From Siphonodentalium dalli (taxonomy: Eukaryota > Mollusca > Scaphopoda > Gadilida > Siphonodentaliidae), in assembly GCA_032622095.1 (NCBI GenBank), contig CP136067.1, positions 63,870,893 to 63,934,892 of the forward strand: DNA of 64,000 bases, read 5' to 3'. The notes below the pieces were generated by a model. That model was not told the DNA's origin. It did not search any database and was given only the letters and a program-made list of their open reading frames with translations. Positions within the stretch are counted from its first letter, which is position 1; every line of letters starts with the position of its first letter. Below, in pieces: positions 24,567 through 36,340 of the stretch. The position numbers and the translations under genes are program-made.

Positions 24567-25795
24567 AGTGAATGGACAAAACCCATTGTATATATATTTC
24601 CTTTCCCCCATGGTGGTTCATCCACAAATTTGATCAGTGATGACTGAGATATAGATCTCCAAAGTTCGAACAGACGGCTTGATGGACGTACGGATGGATG
24701 AAACCCATTTCTATATCCCCCGCCAAATGTCATTTGCAAGCGATAATAAATCAAATATAACTAAACTATTGGGAAACTAATGGGGGTAATAATGATCATG
24801 CAATGAGCATTGATAGTCCCATTATTTGGTTTATTCTGTCCCTACCTTGGTCAATGAAAACAGATACTATTGGAAACATTTTCTAAACCTTTCTAAAAAG
24901 CAAAATGCTGTGGCAGGAAGATGAAGAATCTGCACATTAACAGAACTCATCATTGTATCACAAGCCTCTAGATCTCCCCCTGTGACATTTGTCTATAGTA
25001 TTCTATGTACCATATGTCATTCTATATATATATATATATTCTAAATATATATTTATGACTTATTTTTAAATAAGTTTTTGTGTTTTCTAGATTTTTTTCA
25101 TTCATTGAACACAAACTAGTTTTCTTTAAAATAGCAGCCCCTTTAATTCAGATTGTCTGGCTTCGGCAATCTGCTACGGCAACCATTTACCGTGGCCTAG
25201 TTTGCTTCAGCAAATGGCTTCGGCATTGCCGATTGCCGTAGCCAATTATGAAGGCTGAAATAGTGGATCTAAAAAAATTCAGCTTGAAGAAATAACATGT
25301 TTCACAACTACAAACCCAAATACATGCTGGGAAGTGTATTTAACTATCCATCCCACTCAGGTGGAGTAGGGACAAATAGGTTTAAAAATAATAAGAATGG
25401 GGGTCATCATGTAGTGTCCATAATTCTGAAAGGTTCACAATAATACTCCAACAAAAAAAACTCGAGATTGCAATGTTGCCAGCAAACAAATTTTGCTGCA
25501 GCATATCCAAATGAGGTCCATGCAACTTTCCACAGCAATTTCTTTAGTCGACAGTGAAACATGAAACATAACATATTATAGTCAGTATTAAATAAGGACA
25601 TTACTATTGCCCGACAATGCACAGTGTTTATTTGTGGAGTAGATTATAGTTCAATGAACATGATCTCCCATCACACATGAAATATTATAGTCTGGTGGGC
25701 CAAGTCACAAGTTTTTCCATCTAAATCTGTCCATTATAAAGCTGTAAATATATCAACTCCTCTTATAACTGGTGGATATGTGGCCAATAATTTAC
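24567..25795. other. 3' flank or intron of the BRSK gene; no exon confirmed
   Basis: Downstream of the last identified BRSK exon on the minus strand. It contains another (GGAC)-type repeat end at about 24680-24720, a (TA)n tract near 25026 and a short GGC-rich inverted repeat at about 25155-25250. A weak acceptor with an early stop is possible near 24970-24983, but I do not call it. Confidence 0.4.
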
Positions 25796-25983
25796 CTCAT
25801 CAGTTTCTGTACAAACACGTGCACTGTGACTTGGTGAAACCATATGTGTTGGGGACACCCCAGGTTCTGATGAATATGATGATGAACTATCTGTGCTGAT
25901 TTTTCGTGGCTGAACTTCGCCCCGTGGTGTGAGCATTAGCGTTTGAATGTGTTCACAAACTCGTCGGAATCTCCGACCTGGTC
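25796..25983 (-). CDS. BRSK: BRSK/SAD kinase, C-terminal exon (third in window)
   Basis: Read on the minus strand, the acceptor TTTCTTTAACAG precedes the exon and the donor GAG|GTAAAT follows it. The first two bases complete a codon begun by the previous exon. The 62 codons after that start PGRRFRRVCEHIQTLMLTP, which corresponds to the 'S/G-RRFKRVVETIQ' segment of the KA1-like domain of BRSK/SAD kinases. A Ser-rich tail follows. If the donor is not used, the frame runs ten more codons to a TAA near 25763, so this could also be the final exon. BRSK kinases are neuronal AMPK-related Ser/Thr kinases acting in polarity and synapse formation. The kinase domain is not in the window. Confidence 0.85.
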
Positions 25984-26597
25984 CTGTTAAAGAAATACAT
26001 TAGAATTTAGTCTTACACATAATAGAGCATTATTTAAAGGTTATATGCAATGGTTTTCATATTTTAGCTGAAAATTAATTTATTTGTTTCGTTTAATTGA
26101 ATTTTTTGGGGCAACAAACATATTCCTCAAACACTATATTTTACTGATGCTAATAACTGCCAATATGTATTGCCAAATGCTCAACCCTGTCTGCTGTCCA
26201 GTAATGATATGCTGCATGTGGACACCCAAAACTACAGCAATCTTGCGAGGATGAAAATGAATTTAATTGGCTATTTAATTGGTATTGTTGGGGCAAAACA
26301 TATTCCGCAAACATGATATATTACTGATGCGCCTATCTGCCGATATATAGCGCCTAATGCTCAATCCTATCTGCTGTCCAGTAAATATATTCTGCATGGA
26401 GACACCAAAACTCTAGTGATATGTCAAGAAAAAAACTTTATATGACAAAACAATGCTGAGAGACTCAGCAGCCAGACTATTTCCTGATTTTCTTGCTTAT
26501 ATGTGAAATATTGGCCCTGATTCAATTGGAGGTTAGATTCGGGGAAACATTAGAAATTTAAATGAGCATAATTATAATAGGCATATAGACAATGCAC

Positions 26598-26775
26598 CTG
26601 TTATTAATGAAAATGTGAGGCAGCACATGTTGGAATCCTTGACACCTTCTCCCTGAGCTGGCGTTACATCGACTTGAAATCTGACGTTTCGCGAGAACAT
26701 ATATGAGCTGCCAGTCCGTCGATACTCAGCTCTGAATGTCGTTGTGGAAACCACGCTATGACTCAAATCTGGAGT
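26598..26775 (-). CDS. BRSK: BRSK/SAD kinase, KA1-like domain exon (second in window)
   Basis: On the minus strand the exon follows the acceptor CTTCTTCTTTTAG, opens in phase 0 and ends ACAG|GTGCAT after 59 codons plus one base. The protein contains DLSHSVVSTTTFRAEYRR, then VRFQVDV, then LTFSLITG. These are the conserved strand and loop segments of the BRSK C-terminal domain. The 614-bp intron to the next exon is ordinary in size. The donor is weak (GTGCAT), but the joined phase with the next exon is exact and restores G-P-G-R-R-F, so the junction is well supported. Confidence 0.9.
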
Positions 26776-27109
26776 CTAAAAGAAGAAGATTACAAAATTA
26801 TGTCATATCATCATATTGTGAATCAAATTGAAAACCAAGCTTATAAACTTCTATGACTAACTAGTCAGAGAATCCCCAAACAGGATAAGAGCATTCTTAG
26901 TGGAATAAGACCAAAATAAAATATTCAGCGAGTTGTCACTGAAACATGATCCAACCGTGATACCGTCAAAGTAGGCTTCATTTGATTCAACTTATGGTTT
27001 TACCAAAAACTATACAGGTGAGAGGTGTGTCATCATAAACCTGCGCATGAAATATGATTCCGATCCAACAAAAAACACTTGAGTGATCGCAACAGATAGC
27101 ACATTTCCA

Positions 27110-27440
27110 TATGTGGATACAAAGTATTAATAATTTAGAAACCAATCAAACGGTCGATACCAACAAGACAATTAATGAGTTTGGAGTCGCTCACCAGACT
27201 GTAAAGACAGAAGACTGGGACTCTGAAGACAACAATAGTCAGTACTTCTCAAATCACTTTAAAACAAGTAGTTCTAAACAGGGACACAGGTAGAGGATGG
27301 GATGTGGTGGGGATGTCCACCTTGAAATTTCTAACTGCACACCCCGACCCCGACCCTCAATAGATGATTGCCCATTACCTCCCGAATGGACCAAGCTAAA
27401 TTACAACTGGTACTTCAAGCACTCCAACTGTTGGAAATTT
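27110..27440 (+). repeat. Dispersed repeat shared with 1008-1290 and 4809-5091
   Basis: Shares 'gctcaccagactgtaaagac', 'aaaacaagtagt' and 'ggacata/acag...gagg' and a Pro/Cys-rich 'cccca' tail with the duplicated left block. It is diverged by substitutions and small gaps. Open frames in all copies differ and look non-coding. Confidence 0.6.
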
Positions 27441-27479
27441 ATCAAAACCTTACTGATAATACCAGTACTAGTATATCAA

Positions 27480-28249
27480 AAAAATTATTACATGTAATAT
27501 AGAAATCTATATAAAAGTACCAAACATGAGTTCACAGCATAGATATGGTGGGTGCGGGAGTGTTAAATCTCCTATCTCTGCCCCATATCTAGTAATTTCA
27601 AAGGGTATATTATAGAAGTTGAAGCGATCTCATTTTCCTTAAAATATGTTTTAAATATTAAGGAAGGGTTTCAACATGGCACCACTGATAATTGTTCCTT
27701 GAAATAATCATCATAATAAATAGACACATCATTATTATAGATGAAAAGGATTTAATAGCCTATATTCAATTTTGCTTTCAAATATCGCATAGCGTCGTGC
27801 ATGGCTTTTCTTATGCAATTAACTGAATATGCATAAAGCCAAAATCACAACAACAAAAAAACCCAGGTCGTTTTTCTATCACCAGCATAAGTCTACAAAT
27901 ACAGTGTATTGTTTATGTTTCATTCATTCATTCAATTTCATCATCAATTTAGTTTGTTTAAAAATAATACTGTCTATAAAGAGCTTCATCTATATTCATT
28001 TTATTTATTTCATATTATATTATCATCATCTACAATTGTAAAATGTTCCACAATAAAAAGATGTTCTTGCCGGGTAAGGCCACCCCCATTGATAATAAAC
28101 TCACTACATACATGTTTATATTGAGAATATATTCAATAAACATCAGTTAGAAATGCATTATATACTATTTTTGTCTGTTTCACGTTATAAGGGGGATAAT
28201 TCTATTCATTGCTTTACTTTATTTGGGATTTGGGGGATTAGACCCAGGA
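27480..28249. other. No gene seen
   Basis: AT-rich intronic DNA with T-rich tracts. Open frames of 60-70 codons here are composition artefacts. Confidence 0.5.
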
Positions 28250-28472
28250 AGGTTTGGAAGGGGCAGAGCCCTTCCCCTACAACCCACTAAGGGAATTTTG
28301 ATGAATATCATGAAATGGTGAAAAATGATCTAGACATGATGATTTTTTTTCTTTATTTTTTCTTCTTTTTTTGCTGTTATTGTCAGTTATTGTTGTTGTT
28401 CTTCGGATCTTTTATCAGCTTCATCTGCTTATCTAAGTGCCACGGCCATGTCCGCCGGAGTAGCTCGGATTA
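28250..28472 (-). pseudogene. KKTPS-RRD family copy 2, C-terminal end and 3' trailer
   Basis: On the minus strand this holds the last codons, up to the stop at 28429-28431, of a gene whose first part lies at 39772-40304. An 11.3-kb insertion separates the two. With the insertion and one TTA removed, the frame ST-DQVWEL continues directly into IRATPADMAVALR and the stop. That aligns with the end of intact copy 1 (STEEI...TDIVA). The trailer at 28250-28428 ('cctacaacccact', 'aaaaatgatctagacatga') matches the 3' trailer of copy 3 at 41690-41830. Copy 2 also has an internal frameshift, so it was already decayed or decayed later. Confidence 0.75.
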
Positions 28473-28942
28473 GGGGCCTTGTCCAATTCCGACGGAATTT
28501 CCGTCGGTGATCGGAGCTTTTAATTGGAGTTTTAATCGGAAATTTCGCCATCCAATCATCGGAATTTCTCAGATCGGAGTTTTTTCTCCGGCCAAGAACT
28601 CCGATCAATTCCGATGAAAATTCCGATGAACACTTAACAAAACTCCGATTTTTATCTCCGATATGAAAACGACGATGTGATTGGAGTTTTGTATATTAGT
28701 AAATTTCTCGGATTTGCTAAAATCTCGGATTTGGTTAATATCGCGACAATTCAAACTCCGTTTAATGAACTTTTATAAATAGAAGATTAAAGTCCCAAAT
28801 AAATGATTCCCAGACCCCGGTTTATATTATAGGCAACAAGTACTATTTTCGTGTCAGAATTCAATCATACGTTTTGATGTGGCCGCAAATCCGTCACGGT
28901 GGTTGACAAAGCCCCGAATATTTCGTGAAGAAAGTGCTATTA

Positions 28943-29354
28943 AGGGGGAGGTCAAGTGACCAATCATTTTGAATGGGGATTTGCATGCAAACCACCCCAG
29001 CAAAAGTTATATATCAAGCATTGTCTGGTAACTAAAGCAGCCATATGATTAAAAATACACAACCTCTTAACTGGCGGCTGGGCTTGGTAAATAGGCAATT
29101 TATGCTATAAATTTATTTTTGAGAATTTATTTCTGGAATTACAACACGAAAAAAAAAAATAAAATATAAAAAAAATAAAATATTATTACATCAACTTTCT
29201 CAATGGAACAAATTCTAAGCCGGGTCGGGCCAGATAAATGTGTATTGTTTTCAATACTGCACACAGTCACACCCAGAAATATCTGCAATTTGTACTTTTA
29301 CTACAGAGTTTTGCATGGAAATGTCCATTCAAAATTGGTCACTTGACCTCTTCC
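28943..29354. mobile_element. TTA-flanked palindromic MITE, copy b
   Basis: Related to 10190-10600. The left arm begins 'agggggaggtcaagtgacca' and the right arm is the inverted equivalent ending 'ggtcacttgacctcttcc'. TTA lies on both sides (28940-28942, 29355-29357). No coding sequence. Confidence 0.65.
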
Positions 29355-30450
29355 TTAATTTTCTGCATTGTCGAATTATGAAATTATACCATACTCCAGT
29401 TCTGCCGTAAACAATGCACATTTTGATTTCGTACGAGTAATTTTGCGATTAGGTAACTTGTCCTCGTTTGGGTCATCGGTCACTGTTTAATGTGCAAACC
29501 AGTATCAATAGAAGAATAAAAACTCAAATAAATTATCCCCCCAACCTGGTTTATAGTATACTTTCCGTGTGGCATGTGGATCGTCTAACAGTTTCAATTT
29601 GTCATTCTATATCAAACTCACGTTTAATATGGACGCAAAACAGGGGGTTTACAGTAGCCTAAAAATTGACACATCTCTGCACGTGCTATATTTGTGACAT
29701 CGTCAGATTCTGAGAATACTGTAAACCCAGTCCTAGTAGTGTCGTAAATATTGCAAATCTCCATACATGCTCCCAATGATGACGACAGCTAATCGGCTTA
29801 TTTGATGAGTCAGCAGTGGACAAAATTTGTGATTTCGTGATATCTCCCTATTAAAGTTCTTGTGCGATTTGAGTTTTCCAAGTGTGGTAGAGATCATATA
29901 TTCCACCAGTACAAAACCTTGGAACTTTTTGAAGTTTTGACAGGGAAGCTAATATTCGAAAGAATAACACAGGGAATATATTTCTTTGTTATCACCTGTT
30001 CCTGAATATTGTACTTCACTGTAGGTGAAGATCCCGTCTCGAAATTGCACGATTTAAGTGACTTTATGAACGATTTCCTTTGCGTCGCTTACAATCAGGC
30101 CTAAGTTTCCCATGTTTTGTACTGGTGGAATATCATATCTGCGGGCGTATTAAGGGAGCATGTCAAAACCTCTTTCGCATATGCGAAAAAAAGTGCGAAA
30201 AATGTGGCGTCATTGACGTCGTTTTTTCGACATTATCAGAGTTTTTTCGTCATCATCGCACGCCGTAACGTTGTACGTTTTCATCAATTTTTCGTCATTT
30301 TCGCTGTCTTGGTTCGATGTTTTCGCAATTATCGCAGTTTTGCTCAAATGTTCGCTGTTCTGTTTCGACATATTTTCGCAGTGTTTGTTTTCGTCAAGAT
30401 CGCAGCATTATATCCGTCAATATTGCTGTTGTGTCGATATGATTGGCAGG

Positions 30451-30653
30451 ACAGTTTGTGTTCAATAAATACTCCATAGTCGCAGTTTTATACTGATGTG
30501 TCGCGAACGGGAAGATGTCGATGTCCATGCTGAAATTTCTCAGATCGGAGTGACAGTTTGTGTTCAATAAATATTCCATAGTCGCAGTTTTATACTGATG
30601 TGTCGCGAACGGGAAGATGTCGGTGTCCATGCTGAAATTTCTCAGATCGGAGT
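30451..30653 (+). repeat. Two-copy ~102-bp tandem duplication
   Basis: The stretch 'gacagtttgtgttcaataaat...ctgaaatttctcagatcggag' occurs twice in succession and differs at very few bases. It lies at the seam between Harbinger 2 subterminal sequence and a TCCGAT-rich fragment of the outer-element family. Confidence 0.85.
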
Positions 30654-32176
30654 TTTTATCATAAGAATTCCATTGATTTAATCGGAGTATTCGCCGATAT
30701 GAAAACATTTCCGATTTGATCGGAGTTTATAAATGTAGGCCTATTAGTAAATTTCTCCGATCTACTGAAATCTCCGATTTGGTTAATATCGGACAATTCA
30801 AACTTCGTTTAATAATAAACTATTATTAATAGAAGATTATTTAAAGTCCCAAATAAATTATTCCCAGACCCAATTTATATAATAGGATAGGCCAACACAA
30901 TCATTTCCTACGTTTTGATGTCACACGGTGCCCGCAAATCCGTGGGTTTATAGCAGTGATATTGCATCACTGGTTTACAGTAAATATTACAGTACAGGTT
31001 AAAATCCCCCTAAATCTCGAGCAATAATTGCTACACCGTCGCATTAATACTGCAGAGTGGTACCGTAAACAATGCAAATTTTGATTTCGAAAATCGTTTT
31101 TGTGTGTGTGATTATGTAACTTGTCTTCACTTTGGGTAAACCGTCACCATTTAATTGTGCGAACTATTATGAATAAAAGAATACAGCCGTGGACGACAAT
31201 AAATTATTCCACAACCCCGATTTATAGTATACTTTCTGTATGCCACGTAGAGTTAATTTCTACAGTTTCAATCTGTCTTTCTAGACCAGACACATATTTT
31301 AATGTGGACGCAAATCAGGGTGTTTACGGCATCGTCGGACAGTCGTAAACAGTGCGCGGAACTGCGCAGAAGTGCGCGGAACTGCGCGGTACAAACAAAA
31401 CAGTTATTATGCACGGGGAGTTGATTTAAAACATGTATATTAATGAAATATAGTAGTAGAAGGTCTTTAGTTACGAATTTGCACGATCATTTTAACGTTT
31501 TATTAGAGAGAGTGAGTGGTAGAATCTACCGCGCACTGTTTCGAGAAAAGTTTACTGCGCTATATCTTCCGCGCATTGTTTCGAGAAAAGCTTACTGCGC
31601 AGAACTTTGTTACCAGAAAACTTAATGCGCGATGTCGGATTAATAGCCACAGATACGTGATAAATTATATATTATAAAACAATTTTCTAAAACTCCCATC
31701 AGCTTTTATCCGGGCTTTGGGCCTGCAGACTTAAAATGTCAAAATGAATTTACCGGTGCCATGATATATGGCACCTCTGTGCATATATGGCACCTCTTAT
31801 CTCTCTCTGTTGATCAGTTATTAATATGTCAAGTAGTCTGTCCGTCAAGTCAGGTAATTTCAATATATCAGTCTCTATTTTGATCACATTGTTTAAACCT
31901 GCACAGTTATTATATTAGTCAGTTTCGATGCATTATTAATCTTTCATTTTCTTTTGGTGAGGACGCAATTAGATACTATTATATAAAGCGTAATCCTATA
32001 TGCTTTTTCTGGTGTCTAAAAGATCTATTTGGCCAATTACCCAAACCGATGCACATAGCCTCAAATCGATTAAAATTTAGAAAATTATTGAATATGTAGC
32101 TTCTTACCACACAAGGACTCCTGAATCAACTGTACATTATCACCATATGCACTTAATTTTGTTTTTGTTTTTGTTT

Positions 32177-32669
32177 TGTTAAAGGTACTCAATCCGATAA
32201 AACTCCTCTCAATTACTATTTCAATGGCTTCAGGGGCCAAAAATATTTGATTCGAGTCGAGGAAGTCACCCATTAAAGCTCAGATTTGTTAGATATCGAT
32301 TATAGAAATCTATTATTTTTCATTATCGGGAATACTTTCTGGCCCAGAACTCAGTCAAAATTGCGTTATTATTACCACTTGATTTTAGAGTTATCCATCC
32401 TTGTCTGTTTGAATAGATTTTGGTGTACACATCCCGAGCAGATTACGGCAGTTGAAGGCAATTATTAGTACTCATCTCGAGCAAATAACAAATTTCAAAA
32501 ATCAATATCTAATAACTCTGAGCTTTGTTTGATGGGTTCCTCAACTCGAATCAAATATTTTTTACCCCCAAAGCCAAAGAAATAGTAATATAGGACCCTC
32601 TGATCGGATTGTTGTTGTTGGAATCTGTTGAGATGGGGACCCTCTGTTCGGATTGAGTGTACTATTTTG
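32177..32669. mobile_element. MITE with AAAGGTACTCAATCCGAT termini, copy 1
   Basis: Left end 'gttaaaggtactcaatccgat'. Right end 'ttcggattgagtgtacta' is an imperfect complement. It shares about 165 bp of left sequence and the 'ttgttgttggaatctgttgagatggggac' segment with the copy at 34216-34592. No coding sequence. Confidence 0.55.
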
Positions 32670-33821
32670 GCATCAAAATATTTAATTACATGGCCGATGA
32701 CCTTTTGAGCTTATTTAACCTCTTGCGTAACCTGTGACCTTTCACCGTACATGGCTGAATACACAAATTGAATACACGTTAGCGTAACATTTTACGCCTG
32801 GCGCTTACATTGTATAGGTGGATCGGGTGTTCGAGCAGTTTCAGAATATCATTGTCAATCAGAATACATCTCAAGTTCATTTAACCTCTGAGTTCTAACC
32901 TTTAACCTTTAAAACTTCTACCAACTTTAGCTATTCAATCATGGACATAGTGATCAACATCACTATCTATCATGTGTCATAAGTAATTAACCTATCTCTA
33001 TATTGCACTGGATAATGGTCATACTAATTGGAATATGTAATGATTAATATTTATATTGGTTGAGTTGGCGGTGAAACAACATCACTGAGGCGTCTTCCAG
33101 GAATATATGGTGTGGATGGTATGTGTATGAATGAGGTATGAGGAATCAGGGAGCTAAATGTGTTCTAGAGTAGGGGAGCGAGTACACCGTGGAACCCTAA
33201 AGGTGAAGGTAACTGAAGAATGACCTTCACCTGATACATGCGACACGTTGTTAAAGGATGACATCGCGTTTATTTGATTTGTACATAATATCTAAATAAT
33301 TTAAACTGGTGAATGAATGGGGGAATGGATTTTTGTGAGCGGGAAATTTATTTAACTAGCTGCTGTAGTTCGGGATTTTTCCAGATCAAATTTGGCTGTG
33401 TGATAGCCCCGTCGTACACTTGGGGATTTATTTTTAAAAGTAAACACATGACCTATGATTTTTCTTGCATTTTCGTGATCAACTGGTGTCAATCTAGCTG
33501 GGTAAACATCACTGGTATGGCCTGCAGGCTTCAATTCAGTGAATTTGGCGGAAACGTTAACACTGTCGCCTATGGGAAACCATTTAGTTCAGTGATTCCA
33601 TGAGAGGAGAGTGCTTGGATTATTATTTATTTGTTCATAAACCAAATCATTGTGAACATTATCCTGCAAAATAAATTATTTTGATGCCAAAATGGTGCCT
33701 TGTCCCTTCTCTTTGTGTCCTGCCTATAGGGCCTTAAAAGTCGGGCCAGGGTAATTACCTTTAATCACGTGAATATTTTTTTGGTTTTGGAGTAATTACG
33801 TTTATTCCCAAATACGATTAA

Positions 33822-34213
33822 CCCTTTACCCAACAGAAGGGCCCTGTGCCAATGCATTCTCTTATATATGCGAGTCGACCATAGGTCGCCTCGCATATAT
33901 AATAGAATGCATTGGCTTAACACATTAAAAATTATAAAATTGTTAAAGAATGTAAGAAAAAATGGTAAAAAGTGTTAAAAACAGATTTTTTTTAGACCAA
34001 TGCATTCTCTTATATATGCGAGGCGACCTATGGTCGACTCGCATATATAAGAGAATGCATTGGCACAGGGCATAACTGTAACTATCAGAATGTGGTCAAT
34101 GAGCCGGTTCCAATGATATCCATATTTGTATGGTTTTATTGAGACAGACCCAAGATAATTTAGGCTGTTGCAGCTTTATTTGGCCGGTTTTGGCCGGTTT
34201 GTTGGGTAAAGGG
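33822..34213. mobile_element. piggyBac-like MITE with nested double hairpin
   Basis: TTAA lies on both sides (33818-33821, 34214-34217). Termini are CCCTTTACCCAACA and its complement. It carries two copies of the same 69-nt hairpin as the 21.7-kb MITE (33848-33916 and 33997-34064) in opposite orientation. The 230 bases from 33841 to 34071 therefore form a palindrome of palindromes. Confidence 0.8.
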
Positions 34214-34215
34214 TT

Positions 34216-34592
34216 AAAGGTACTCAATCCGATAAAACTCCTCTCAATTACTATTTCAATGGCCAAAAATATTTGATTCGAGTCGAGGAAGTCACCCATC
34301 AAAGCTCAGATTTGTTAGATATCGATTATAGAAATCTATTATTTTTCATTATCGGGAATACTTGCTGTCCCAGAAGTTTGCCGAAAATATACTCCCGATA
34401 CTAAATTCCATCGAACAAAATGTTGCTATACAACACATTTTGGGCAATTATATACGACATTTCACAGTCGTTAGCAATATTTTTGGATAATTAATCGATT
34501 CTAATAACTAAAGTGACCTTTGAAAAAATGTTGTTGTTGTTGGAATCTGTTGAGATGGGGACACTCTGATCGGATTGAGTACCTTTAGTTGC
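34216..34592. mobile_element. MITE with AAAGGTACTCAATCCGAT termini, copy 2
   Basis: Left end 'ttaaaggtactcaatccgat', right end 'atcggattgagtaccttta'. Its left tip abuts the right TTAA of the piggyBac MITE, so the piggyBac element apparently landed in the TTAA formed at this MITE's edge. Class unassigned. Confidence 0.6.
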
Positions 34593-34903
34593 GTTTTCAG
34601 TGGATTTAATTTGATTCTGCATTTGGAACACAATTTTTCTAGGCTATATATATATGAACACTTGATGTATAGGGTCATTTGGGTATGATGAAATAGTCAG
34701 AGTCGACTTCATACTTAGGCTGTATCCTGCATATTTAATCACTCAATAATCACTGCATGATGGTTGTGTTGTTTCAACATTTTAACTTCACACATTTTCT
34801 ACAGTGACATGCAGTAAGCTGTCACCTCTAATCAGTCTACCGCTATACTAGACCTATTACTAATTAAGACATGTAGGCTAAGTGTGGTCCCTAATCCGAA
34901 ACC

Positions 34904-35096
34904 ACGAGTATGCTTTTCGTGAAGCAATGCGCGGAAGATATTGCGCAGTAAGCTTTTCTCGAAACAGTGCGCGGTAGATTCTACCACTCACTCTATCTCT
35001 CGAGTATGCTTTTCGTGAAGCAATGCGCGGAAGATATTGCGCAGTAAGCTTTTCTCGAAACAGTGCGCGGTAGATTCTACCACTCACTCTATCTCT
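34904..35096 (-). repeat. Two 97-bp tandem copies within the right MULE arm
   Basis: 'cgagtatgcttttcgtgaag...accactcactctatctct' starts at 34904 and again at 35001 with almost no differences. Both contain repeated GCGCAGT/ACTGCGC half-sites, inverted relative to 31510-31620. Confidence 0.8.
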
Positions 35097-36340
35097 CAAA
35101 TACAAGTTAAAACGTTAAAATAACCTTACAAATTCGCAACTGAAGACTGTCTACTACTATAGTTCATGTATTAAATCAACCCCCACCTGCCCATGTGCAT
35201 AATAACTGTTTCATTTGTACCGCGCACTTCTGCGCAGTTCCGCGCACTGTTTCGAGGTGCCGGTCGTAAACAATGCTTTAATTTTCGCAATATACGTATG
35301 AAATCATTGTTAGATATCGGAAGCGCAGCGTCATCATGATTAATTCGTCGGCGACTTTTATACTTTTATTTCAAATCTACACATTTTATTCAATATATAT
35401 CAGCGATCAGATGCGACAAAGTTAAGTTAATACAAAACATATTATATAATAGTTTGGAATTTCCACGAATTGCACAATCATGTTATGTTGTGCTATTTTT
35501 AGCACTATATTTTTCTCGATTCTTTATTGAATGAATAATAAAAATATGGATATCATACCATTATAAAACAATGAACTTAGGGGGTATGGATCTATATATG
35601 TCTGGCGTTGATACAATGTGATTAGGGCTTGTTCTATATCGGGCCTATTGCTTCATATGCTGGATCATGTGGATGGACCGTTGTCGCTCCCGTTGTGGGT
35701 GGGTGCAGCTGGTTTCAAATTTATGTGTGATTTCATCTTTTTTCTGTTAGATGTGTGATACCTGGGGTTGTGAAAACCCTAACTTCTTCGTACTGTCGAC
35801 CTGTGTAAACTGCTGGTCTAATATTTTCCCAACTGCGTATATGTCCGCTACCGATAGATCTATTCGATTTCATCACTGTTTCTAGCCATGATCGAACTGA
35901 TATTATGACATCAAGTCGCTTCATTTTGGAATTTTATATATCAGATGTGTTGTTTTTGTCAAACGAGTTAAACCATTGTTCACTAATTGAGAAGACATCA
36001 CGACAACAACAAAACTGTCGCACAGTTCACACATAGTTGTGAGGGACCGGTATATACGTCATTATATGTCAGTAGACCTATATGTTTGTATAGCCTTTTG
36101 CTAAATGTCACCCCTTCACACATTTGGAATGGGTTGACTATTGTTTAATTAGGCCTTGTGCGAACTCATAGCTATCCTCTGGCAGCAAGTGGAGCGAACA
36201 AGTCAGATTTTATTTGACTTAATTAGTTCCTTGTTGTCAGAGCGTCAACACGAGTGAGTTGTGCGGTCGCGACTTCGATTGTAACTGCCCTCGTGGGGAC
36301 GCCAGACTGAGATGGTTTTGGATTAGGCTCAGGACGGATT

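Larger units (their letters stand above)
31352..35262. mobile_element. Mutator-like element with long inverted ends (candidate)
   Basis: Inverted arms of roughly 250-300 bp (31352-31620 and 34890-35248) share 'gtgcgcggaactgcgcagaa', 'cagttattatgcac', 'ttttaacgtttta' and 'gagtgagtggtagaatctac'. A 10-bp direct repeat GTCGTAAACA flanks the whole (31342-31351, 35263-35272). The right arm has ~15 extra terminal bases and a 97-bp tandem duplication. Long inverted repeats plus a 9-10-bp target duplication suggest a MULE. No transposase is recognised, so the class is inference. Confidence 0.55.

Noticed and set aside
24960-24985. Terminal BRSK exon giving a short tail after exon 3
   Set aside because: The acceptor lacks a pyrimidine tract and the added tail would be only three codons, which cannot be told from chance.
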